Source: Variovorax paradoxus
GTDB taxonomy: Bacteria; Pseudomonadota; Gammaproteobacteria; Burkholderiales; Burkholderiaceae_C
DNA: 64,000 bases
NCBI RefSeq assembly: GCF_018614955.1
Contig: NZ_JAGGNV010000026.1
Span: 1 to 64,000 of the forward strand
Direction of reading: 5' to 3'
In this document: positions 25,571 through 32,812 of the stretch, piece by piece
How the letters are laid out: each line of letters starts with the position of its first letter
Numbering within the stretch: the stretch's first letter is position 1
Translations under genes and position numbers: made by a program
The notes under the pieces: model-generated
What the model was told of the DNA's origin: nothing
Database searches by the model: none
The model's input: only the letters and a program-made list of their open reading frames with translations

Positions 25571-26341
25571 TCATCCAGCCACGTAGCCCCCGTCGACGGG
25601 CAGAGCAACGCCAGTCACGTACGAGGCATCGCCGGAGGCGAGCCAGAGCGCGGCGTGCGCAACTTCCTCGGGCCGGCCCAGGCGGCGCATGGGCACTGGC
25701 GCGAGCGCCCGGCGCAGGCGCGCTTTTCCCTCGTCGCCTTCGGACGTGCCGAGGTAGCCCTGCAGCATGGGTGTGTCGATCGGGCCGGGGCAGACCGCGT
25801 TGACCCGGATGCCGTCGCGGGCGTGGCGTATCGCGAGCGAGCGCATCAGGCCCAGCACCGCGGCCTTGGCCGCGTTATAGGCGGGGCTTTCCGGCAGCCC
25901 GATCAGGCCGGCCACGGAGGCGGTGAGCACCACGGACCCGCCGCCCTGGCGGCGCAGGTATGGCAGCGCGGCGGCGGTGACCACCATGGCGCTGCGCACG
26001 TTCAGGTCCATGCAGCGCCCATAGTCGTCCAGGTCCAGCGCGTCGAGCGTGCGGGTGCTGGACATGCCGGCATGGTTCCAGACCACGTCGATGCCGCCAA
26101 GGAGCGATGCGGCCTCCTGCGCGGCCCGTTGGCAGGCGGCCGGATCGAGCAGGTCGGCGACGACGCCGCGGGCCTCGCCCCCCGTTGCGCGAATGCCCGC
26201 GACGACGTAGTGCAGCCGCGCTGCGTCGCAATCGACGGCCACCACACGGGCACCTTCACGCGCGAACAGCTCGCAACCGGCGCGGCCGATCCCGGACGCA
26301 GCGGCCGTGATCAGGCAGGCCTTGCCTGGCAGACGGCTCAC
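25571..26341 (-). CDS. Short-chain dehydrogenase/reductase
   Basis: This is a 256-residue SDR with cofactor motif ITAAASGIG (11-19), an NHAG variant of NNAG, and catalytic Ser142, Tyr155 and Lys159 (SPAYNAAKA). The first glycine of the usual TGxxxGxG is replaced by alanine, which still permits NAD(P) binding. It likely oxidises a hydroxyacyl-CoA or reduces a ketone, in the LvaD-like position. It starts with GTG after GCGGAGGTGA, a good ribosome site. The C-terminus VALPVDGGYVAG is typical of the family. Confidence 0.88.
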   Translation of the reverse strand: MSRLPGKACLITAAASGIGRAGCELFAREGARVVAVDCDAARLHYVVAGIRATGGEARGVVADLLDPAACQRAAQEAASLLGGIDVVWNHAGMSSTRTLDALDLDDYGRCMDLNVRSAMVVTAAALPYLRRQGGGSVVLTASVAGLIGLPESPAYNAAKAAVLGLMRSLAIRHARDGIRVNAVCPGPIDTPMLQGYLGTSEGDEGKARLRRALAPVPMRRLGRPEEVAHAALWLASGDASYVTGVALPVDGGYVAG

Positions 26342-26399
26342 GAGTTCACCTCCGCGTAAAGCGAGGCGGCGGCCTGGGCCTTTGCAGCCATCCGTCGTG

Positions 26400-27650
26400 T
26401 CATGGCGCCGCCGTTTCGAGCGGGCCAGGCTGCTTGCGCTGCTTCTGTTCGGCCTGGTACTGCCGCACCAGCGTGCGGCCGATCACCATGCGCTGGATCT
26501 CGGCCGGCCCTTCGGCCGCGACCAGGGACAGCGCATCGCGGTACAGCCGCTCGGCCTCGCAGGACTTCGAATAGCCATTGGAGCCGTGGATGCGGAAGCA
26601 CTCTTCCGCGATCTCCCTGGAGGCCTCGCCCGCGAACAGCTTGGCCATGCCGGCTTCCAGGTCGGCGCGGCGACCGGCGTCCTTGGCCTGCGCCGCATGC
26701 TGCGTGAGCAAGCGCGCGGCCTGCAGCTTCGTGGCCATGTCGGCCAGCTTGAACTGGATGGCCTGGTGCTCGGCAATGGGCCGGCCGAAGGTGTGGCGTT
26801 CGTTGGCGTAGGCCATCGCCACCTCCAGGCAGCGCGCGCCCACGCCGACGCACAGGGCCGAGGCGCTGGTGCGACCGGTCTCCATCGAGGCCATCATCTG
26901 CACGAAGCCGCGGCCCAGGCCTTTGGCCTCTTCGCCCAGGATGCGGTCCGGCGGGCACAGGTAGCCGTGCAGCCGCAGGTCGGTGGTTTCCACTCCCCGG
27001 TCGCCCATCTTGTCGATGAGCTCGTCGATCGAGTAGCCGGCATGCTCGCCGGCGCCGTGCGCTTCCCAGGGCTCCTTCTCGAGGATGAAGCAGCTCATGC
27101 CGGTGTGGGGCGGCCGGGCCTGGGCGTCGTTGCGCGCGAGCAGGAAGACGAGCGAGGCGCCAAGCCCATTGGTGATCCAGCGCTTGTGACCGTCCAGGCG
27201 CCACCGGCCGTCGGGCAGGCGGCTCGCGGCGGTCGTGATGGCCTGCACGTCGGAGCCGGCGTGCGGCTCGGACAGCGAGAAGGCAGCGCGGCGTCGGCCC
27301 GCGGCCATGTCCGGGAGGTAACGCTGGCGCTGCGCCTCGCTGCCCGATCGCAGCAGCAGGTCGCAGCACAGCACATGCGTATTGAGCACGCCGGCCATCG
27401 ACACCCAGCCGCGCGCGACTTCCTCCATCAGCGCGACATGCGTGGCCATGTCCAGCCCCAGCCCGCCGTGGCGCTTGGGGACGATGGTGCCGAACAGGCC
27501 GAGCTCGCGCATGCGCTGCACCAGGTGGTGCGGGAATGCGGCCTGCGTGTCGGGCAGCTGCGCGGTGGGCAGCAGCTCCTCGTCCACGAAGCGCCGCAGC
27601 TGCGCGACACGCTCGTTGCGTTCGGTGTCCACGTCGGTGGCGGCGTGCAT
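26400..27650 (-). CDS. Acyl-CoA dehydrogenase
   Basis: This is a 416-residue FAD enzyme that makes an alpha,beta-enoyl-CoA and passes electrons to ETF. Family signatures are present: SLSEPHAGSDVQAI (the AxTExxxGSD-like loop), GHKRWITNG, ERHTFGRPIAEHQAIQFKLA and FRIHGSNGYSKSCEAERLYRD. The C-terminal AAEGPAEIQ retains a glutamate at the position of the usual catalytic base of short/medium-chain enzymes. The N-terminus is short. Two bases separate it from the AidB-like gene upstream. It could be the LvaC-like enzyme that removes phosphate from a phosphoacyl-CoA, or a conventional dehydrogenase. Confidence 0.9.
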   Translation of the reverse strand: MHAATDVDTERNERVAQLRRFVDEELLPTAQLPDTQAAFPHHLVQRMRELGLFGTIVPKRHGGLGLDMATHVALMEEVARGWVSMAGVLNTHVLCCDLLLRSGSEAQRQRYLPDMAAGRRRAAFSLSEPHAGSDVQAITTAASRLPDGRWRLDGHKRWITNGLGASLVFLLARNDAQARPPHTGMSCFILEKEPWEAHGAGEHAGYSIDELIDKMGDRGVETTDLRLHGYLCPPDRILGEEAKGLGRGFVQMMASMETGRTSASALCVGVGARCLEVAMAYANERHTFGRPIAEHQAIQFKLADMATKLQAARLLTQHAAQAKDAGRRADLEAGMAKLFAGEASREIAEECFRIHGSNGYSKSCEAERLYRDALSLVAAEGPAEIQRMVIGRTLVRQYQAEQKQRKQPGPLETAAP

Positions 27651-27652
27651 GG

Positions 27653-29317
27653 TCAGCGGACGGTGGCCCGCTCGAGGATCGCAGCGGTGTCCACGTCGCG
27701 CTTGAGCGCGCCCCAGGTGCTGCCGCCCGCCTGGCCGATCCGCGTGGCGCAGAAGGCGTCGGACACGAAGGCCGGCGCATGCTGCACGAGCAGCGACGCC
27801 TGCAGCGCGATGGCCAGCTTCTCGGTCAGGTAGCGCGCGTGCTCCGGCGCCACGGGGCCGCTCGAGATCATGTCCCGCAGCTCGCTGGCCAGGCCGTCCA
27901 GCAGCCGGTTGCCGCCCCGCGCCTGCCGCATTTCGCCGAACAGGGCGTCGCAGGCGTCGGCTTCCTTGCCCAGGGTGCGCAGCACGTCGAGCGCCTGCAC
28001 GTTGCCCGGACCCTCCCACAGGCCATGCACCGGCGCCTCGCGGTACAGGCGCGGCATCACGCAGTCCTCCACGTAGCCGGGGCCGCCGAACACTTCCATC
28101 GCTTCGTGCAGGAAGGGAACCACGCGCTTGTTCAGCCAGTACTTGCCGATGGCAATGGCGGTGCGGGCGTAGGCGCGCTCGACCGGGTCCTGCTCCTTGC
28201 GATCGAAGGAGCGGCCGATGCGCATCGCGAAGGCGGTCGCCGCTTCCGACTCGAGCGCCAGGTCGGCGAGCACGTTGCGCATCAAGGGTTGGTCGACCAG
28301 CCGCTTGCCGAACGCCTGCCGGTGGGAAGCGTGGTGCATCGCCTCGCTCAGGCCCTTTCGCATGAAGCCCGCCGGCGCCAGCACGGTCTCGAAACGCGTG
28401 CAGTGGATGAAGGCCATCATCACCGGGATGCCGCGGCCTTCCTCGCCGATGAGCCAGCCGCGCGCGTTCTCCAGCTCGATCTCGCAGGACGCGTTGGACT
28501 TGTTGCCCAGCTTGTCCTTCAGGCGCTCGAGGGAAATCGGATTGCGGCTGCCGTCCGGGAGCCACTTGGGCGCGAGGAAGCAGCTCGGGCCCTTCTCGGT
28601 CTGCGCGACGATGAAGAACACGTCGCCCGCCGCCGCCGAGCAGAACCACTTGTGGCCGCTGATCAGGTACTCCTCGCCGGGCCCGCGCCGGCCGGCCGGC
28701 CGCGCGAAGGTCTTGTTGCTGCGCACGTCCGAGCCGCCCTGCTTCTCGGTCGAGGAGAAGGCCGCGGTCAGGCCCGTCTTGTCCGTCGCCAGCCGGCTGC
28801 GCGGGTCGTACGCGCGTGAAAGCAGGCCCTTCTCCCAGATCGCCGCGAGTTCCGGCTGCAGCCGCACCAGCGGGATCACGCCATAGGTGATGGCGTAAGG
28901 GCACATCACCCCGCCCTCGAGCTGGTTGAACAGGATGGACGCCGCCGCCTTGGCCACGTGCGCGCCGGGCCGCGGGTTGTTCCACGGCATCGCCCCCACG
29001 TCATGTTGGTAGGCGAGCTTCATCAGGTGGTGGTAGGACGGGTGGAACTCGATCACGTCCACGCGCTGTCCGTAGCGGTCGAAGCGGCGCAGCTCGGGCG
29101 TGTGCTTGTTGGCCAGGAATGCCTGCTCCACGTGTTCGGGATCGTTCACCACGTCGCCGAGTGCGGTCAGGCGATCCACGGCCCACTCGCCGCCTTCGCG
29201 CACGAGGGATTCGCGCAGGGCGGTGTCGCCCACGAAGGCGTTGACGCCCTCCAGCGGCGGTGCCTGGTTTTCCACCGCATGCGTGCGTAGCTGGCTCTGG
29301 GCTCCGAAGTCGCTCAT
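27653..29317 (-). CDS. AidB-like acyl-CoA dehydrogenase, copy 1
   Basis: This 554-residue member of the large AidB-type branch starts MSDFGAQSQLRTHAVENQAP. It has STEKQGGSDVRSNKT, the EYLISGHKWFCSAA loop, KLGNKSNASCEIELENARG and CMPRLYREAPVHGLWEGPGN, which carries the conserved W-E-G. Escherichia coli AidB is linked to alkylation stress, but in catabolic clusters such proteins appear to be working dehydrogenases. It closely resembles the gene at 31049-32725, with an acyl-CoA ligase between them, suggesting duplication. It is cytoplasmic and FAD-dependent. Confidence 0.88.
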   Translation of the reverse strand: MSDFGAQSQLRTHAVENQAPPLEGVNAFVGDTALRESLVREGGEWAVDRLTALGDVVNDPEHVEQAFLANKHTPELRRFDRYGQRVDVIEFHPSYHHLMKLAYQHDVGAMPWNNPRPGAHVAKAAASILFNQLEGGVMCPYAITYGVIPLVRLQPELAAIWEKGLLSRAYDPRSRLATDKTGLTAAFSSTEKQGGSDVRSNKTFARPAGRRGPGEEYLISGHKWFCSAAAGDVFFIVAQTEKGPSCFLAPKWLPDGSRNPISLERLKDKLGNKSNASCEIELENARGWLIGEEGRGIPVMMAFIHCTRFETVLAPAGFMRKGLSEAMHHASHRQAFGKRLVDQPLMRNVLADLALESEAATAFAMRIGRSFDRKEQDPVERAYARTAIAIGKYWLNKRVVPFLHEAMEVFGGPGYVEDCVMPRLYREAPVHGLWEGPGNVQALDVLRTLGKEADACDALFGEMRQARGGNRLLDGLASELRDMISSGPVAPEHARYLTEKLAIALQASLLVQHAPAFVSDAFCATRIGQAGGSTWGALKRDVDTAAILERATVR

Positions 29318-29355
29318 GGTCTGGTTCCTCTGGATGTGCTTTGTTCGAATGAAGG

Positions 29356-30972
29356 TCAGGCGATGCGGTCGCGCTTGACCACGATGCCGGCGGCTTCCCG
29401 GTCCCAGGTGTCGGGCGTGACACCTTCCTGCCGGATGCGGTACTTCTCGACCTTGCGGGTCGGCGTCTTCGGCAACTCGGGCAGCACGCGCACGTAGCGC
29501 GGGATCATGAAATGCGCCATGCGCGGTTGAAGGTGCTGCACCAAGGCCGCGCAATCGAGCGTGCGGCCCTCGGCCATGGCCACCGCGATGAGGATCTCGT
29601 CCTCGCCGTGCACGCTGGGCACGGCAACGGCAGCGACTTCCATCACGCCGGGGTAGCGCGTGATCTCCAGCTCCACCTCGAAGGACGAGATGTTCTCGCC
29701 CCGCCGGCGGATCGAGTCCTTGAAGCGGTCGACGAAGAAGAAGCAGTCGTCCGCGTCCTGGCGAAAGGCGTCGCCGGAATGGAACCAGCCATTGCGCCAC
29801 GCGCGCGCCGTCGCGTCCGCGTCCTTGTTGTAGCCGTGCATGATGGTCCAGGGCAGGCCCGGGCGCAGCACGAGTTCGCCGATGGCACCACGCGGCACTT
29901 CGTGGTCGTGCTCATCCACCAGCCGCACCTCCACGCCGTCGCGCACCTTGCCGCAGCTGCCGGCGACCGTGGGGTTCGGGTCCGCGATGATGGGGACGGC
30001 GATCTCGGTCATGCTGAACAGCGTGTGCGTGGTCACGCCGAAGCGCTCGCCGAAGGCCACGCCCTCGGTCGACATGGGCACGATGGTCGCGTGCCGCAGC
30101 GGATGCTCGCGGTCGCGCGGCGAAGGCGGCTGGTTCACCAGGAAGCTGGCCATCACGCCCAGCAGCACCACGCAGGTGGCGCCGGTCTCGTCGATCTTCT
30201 GCCAGAAGCTGGCGGTGTCGAACGCCTCCGGCATGACGATGGACGCGCCGTGGATGAGGCTACCGTAGACGCAGGAGGTGCCGCCCACGTGGAACAGGGG
30301 CGAGGTGATCAGGAACTTGTCGGCGGGCCCGATGTAGGGCTCGTTCTGCCGGTTGGACACCACGCCCAGGCCCATGAAGTGCAGGTGCGCGTACGAGGAC
30401 AGCACCCCCTTGGAAGCGCCGGTCGTGCCCGAGGTGTAGATGATGCTCTGGGTGTCCCAGGGCTCGATGGGCCGCTCCAGGGGCAGGGGCTCGGCCTGGC
30501 TGACCAGCGCCTCCTCGCCGCACAGCCGCAGTTTGGGCAGGTCATCCACCTGGGCCGGTCCGCCGACGCAGACGACGGTCTCCAGCTCTCCTGTGGCCAC
30601 GTCCGCCAGGCGAGGCGTCAGTTGCGCATGCGCGACCGCCAGCCGAGCGCCGGCGTTCTCGATCACATGCTCGAGCAGCGCCCCCTTGTAGGCGGTGTTG
30701 ACCGGCACGTAGACGGCGCCGATGTAGTTGACGGCGAACCACAGCCGGGTCATCGCGAGCCCGTTGGGCAGCCAGACCAGCACATGGTCGCCCTGGCGCA
30801 CGCCAAGGTCCTGCAGGGCCCTGGCCTGCTGCCGCACGAGCTCCGTGAATTCGCGCCAGTTGTATTCGCGTCCGTCGGCAAAGCGCGCGCAGGGCGCCTC
30901 TGGCGTCTCGTCGCGCCACTTGTCCAGCAGGTAGCGCAGGACGCAGCGTTCTCGGGTCATGGCAAGGTTCAT
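29356..30972 (-). CDS. Acyl-CoA ligase (CaiC-like)
   Basis: This 538-residue adenylate-forming ligase has the phosphate loop [11 protein letters not shown] (179-189), motif TLFSMTEIAVP, hinge FFVDRFKDSIRRRGENI and a basic C-terminal motif TPTRKVEKYRIR, where the catalytic lysine is expected. The overall form resembles the CaiC/fatty-acyl group. Two ATGs, at codons 1 and 5, are possible starts. A conserved 33-base element (31002-31034) lies 30 bases upstream, which suggests its own promoter even though it follows the AidB-like gene by only 76 bases. Confidence 0.9.
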   Translation of the reverse strand: MNLAMTRERCVLRYLLDKWRDETPEAPCARFADGREYNWREFTELVRQQARALQDLGVRQGDHVLVWLPNGLAMTRLWFAVNYIGAVYVPVNTAYKGALLEHVIENAGARLAVAHAQLTPRLADVATGELETVVCVGGPAQVDDLPKLRLCGEEALVSQAEPLPLERPIEPWDTQSIIYTSGTTGASKGVLSSYAHLHFMGLGVVSNRQNEPYIGPADKFLITSPLFHVGGTSCVYGSLIHGASIVMPEAFDTASFWQKIDETGATCVVLLGVMASFLVNQPPSPRDREHPLRHATIVPMSTEGVAFGERFGVTTHTLFSMTEIAVPIIADPNPTVAGSCGKVRDGVEVRLVDEHDHEVPRGAIGELVLRPGLPWTIMHGYNKDADATARAWRNGWFHSGDAFRQDADDCFFFVDRFKDSIRRRGENISSFEVELEITRYPGVMEVAAVAVPSVHGEDEILIAVAMAEGRTLDCAALVQHLQPRMAHFMIPRYVRVLPELPKTPTRKVEKYRIRQEGVTPDTWDREAAGIVVKRDRIA

Positions 30973-31001
30973 GGCTCCATGCTAGGAGGTCGTGGGGGGG
31001 C

Positions 31002-31034
31002 TGTGAGCCCCTCCTTTGGGAGTGCGGGATTACC
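31002..31034 (-). promoter_or_regulatory. Conserved element A upstream of the CaiC-like ligase
   Basis: The plus-strand sequence runs CTGTGAGCCCCTCC, then TTTGGGAG, then TGCGGGATTAC. It aligns with the element at 32782-32812: the first 14 bases are identical and GGGAG, GCGGG and TTAC are shared. It lies 30-62 bases before the ligase start. The pair flanks genes next to a MalT-like LuxR regulator, whose relatives bind short G-rich asymmetric boxes, so it is a candidate binding site. Confidence 0.55.
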
Positions 31035-31048
31035 CGGAAGGCGACGCT

Positions 31049-32725
31049 TCAGCCCAGCATGTCGGGCGTGGTGCGCGCCACCAGGGCGTCGAGCGGCGCC
31101 TGGCTGTCGAGCGTTCCGAAGAGGCCGCTGCGCTCCGCTTCGAAGCGGCTGGCGCAGAAGGCGTCGGCCATCCAGGGGGCGGCATGGCGCACCAGCAGGC
31201 TGGCCTGTAGGCACATCGCCAGCCGCTCGGCCACCCGGCGGGCCAGGCGTTCGTCCACCGCGCCACCGGACAGCAGGGCGTGCATGGACTGCACCTGCGC
31301 ATCGAGGCGGCGGTCGCCGCCCTTAGCAAGCGCCAGCTCGGAAAACAAGGCCTCCATGGCCGCGGGCTCGTTGCGCACGGTGCGCAGGATGTCCAGGCAG
31401 ATCACGTTTCCCGAGCCCTCCCAGATGTTGTTCACCGGCGCCTCGCGAAAAAAGCGCGGAAGGATGGACTCTTCGACATAGCCGCTCGCGCCCAGCACCT
31501 CCATGCACTCCTGCGTGAAGCCGACCGCCCGCTTGCTGTGCCAGTACTTGGCGATAGCCACGGACAGGCGGCCGAACGCGCGCTGCAGCTCATTGGCGGG
31601 GCCTTCGTCCTGCGCGCGGCCGATGCGCAGGGCCAGCATCACCGATGCCTCGTATTCGAGCGTGAGGTCGGCCAGCACGTTCTTCATCAGCGGCAGCTCG
31701 ACCAAGGGTCGGCCGAAGGCGCTGCGCTCGCGCGCGTGGTGCAAGGCCTGGACCAGCGCCAGGCGCATCTCGCCCACCGGCATCAGGGCAACCTCGAAGC
31801 GCGAGTACTGCATGAACACCATGGCGTTGGCGATGCCCCGGCCGTCCTCGCCGATCATCCAGCCGTGGGTGCCGTCGAACTCCATCTCCACGGAGGGATT
31901 CGAGCAGTTGCCCATCTTGTCCTTGATGCGCTCGATGACGATTGCATTGCGGCTGCCGTCGGGCAGCCAGCGCGGCACGGCGAACAAGCTGATGCCCTTG
32001 TCGGTCCGGGCCGAGACGATGATGAGGTCAGCGCCGGCCGAGGAGACAAACCATTTGTGGCCGTGCAGCAGGTACTCGCGTCCGGGCCCGGCGCCGGCCA
32101 CCGGAACGGCCCGGGTCGCATTGCCGCGCAGGTCTGAGCCGCCTTGTTTCTCGGTCGCGGCGAAGGCGGCTGTCACGCCCGTCTTCATGCCGGCAGGCAG
32201 AGGGCGCCCGTCGTAGCGCTCCGACAGCAGCAGGGGCTCCCACAGCGCTGCGAGTTCGGGCTGATGGCGCAGTAGCGGGACACTGCCGTAGGTGATTGCA
32301 ACGGGGCACATGCACCCGCCCTCCAGCTCATTGAACAGGATCGATTTGGCCGCCTTCGCCACGTGCGAGCCGGAACGGGGCCGCCGCCATGGCGCTGTCG
32401 GAAGCTCATGGCGCCAGGCCAGGCCCATGATGTCGTGCCACGCGGGGTGGAACTCCACCACGTCCACCCTGCGGCCCGCGGCATCGAAGCGGCGCAGCGT
32501 GGGCGAGTGCAGATTGGCCAGCCGCGCCTGTTCCACATTGGCGGGATCGCCCACGGCACCACCCAGGGCGATGAGCTCTTCGCGCGCCCAGCCAGCGCCT
32601 TCGCGCTCCACCGCTTCCCGCATTGCGAGGTCGCTGGTGAATGCGTTGTAGGCGTCCAGCGGACGAGGTTGGTTTTCGACCGTGTGAGTGCGCAGCACGC
32701 TGCGGGGATGGAGGTCGAGGGACAT
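31049..32725 (-). CDS. AidB-like acyl-CoA dehydrogenase, copy 2
   Basis: This is a 558-residue paralogue of the gene at 27653-29317, sharing the start (RTHTVENQPRPLDAYNAF against RTHAVENQAPPLEGVNAF), ATEKQGGSDLRGNATR, GHKWFVSSAGADL, KDKMGNCSNPSVEME and REAPVNNIWEGSGNVICLD. It is the first gene after the LuxR regulator in the same direction. The start was placed at MSLDLHPRSV; an ATG 51 bases upstream would include part of a regulatory element's spacer. It probably introduces a double bond in a bulky acyl-CoA. Its divergence from copy 1 suggests different chain or ring preference, or a heteromeric enzyme. Confidence 0.88.
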   Translation of the reverse strand: MSLDLHPRSVLRTHTVENQPRPLDAYNAFTSDLAMREAVEREGAGWAREELIALGGAVGDPANVEQARLANLHSPTLRRFDAAGRRVDVVEFHPAWHDIMGLAWRHELPTAPWRRPRSGSHVAKAAKSILFNELEGGCMCPVAITYGSVPLLRHQPELAALWEPLLLSERYDGRPLPAGMKTGVTAAFAATEKQGGSDLRGNATRAVPVAGAGPGREYLLHGHKWFVSSAGADLIIVSARTDKGISLFAVPRWLPDGSRNAIVIERIKDKMGNCSNPSVEMEFDGTHGWMIGEDGRGIANAMVFMQYSRFEVALMPVGEMRLALVQALHHARERSAFGRPLVELPLMKNVLADLTLEYEASVMLALRIGRAQDEGPANELQRAFGRLSVAIAKYWHSKRAVGFTQECMEVLGASGYVEESILPRFFREAPVNNIWEGSGNVICLDILRTVRNEPAAMEALFSELALAKGGDRRLDAQVQSMHALLSGGAVDERLARRVAERLAMCLQASLLVRHAAPWMADAFCASRFEAERSGLFGTLDSQAPLDALVARTTPDMLG

Positions 32726-32781
32726 GGATGGGGGCTCCTGCGGCGTAATGACCGTGCCCATCCTAGAAACCGGCAACCCGC

Positions 32782-32812
32782 CTGTGAGCCCCTCCCAAGG
32801 GAGGGCGGGTTA
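32782..32812 (-). promoter_or_regulatory. Conserved element B upstream of AidB-like copy 2
   Basis: On the plus strand this reads CTGTGAGCCCCTCC, CAAGGGAG, GGCGGGTTAC, matching element A. It lies 57-87 bases before the dehydrogenase start and overlaps the last codon and stop of the LuxR gene. Its centre CCCTCCCTTGGGAGGGGCT (minus strand) is a palindrome shared with the site at 12887. Confidence 0.55.

Noticed and set aside
26338..26403. 21-codon frame MTRRMAAKAQAAASLYAEVNS between the dehydrogenase and SDR genes
   Set aside because: It overlaps the dehydrogenase stop and the SDR start, so it could be a leader, but length and composition give no support.
27653..32725. AidB as DNA alkylation protection genes
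   Set aside because: No Ada/AlkB-type genes are nearby, and both copies are embedded with CoA ligases, TRAP genes and an SDR.
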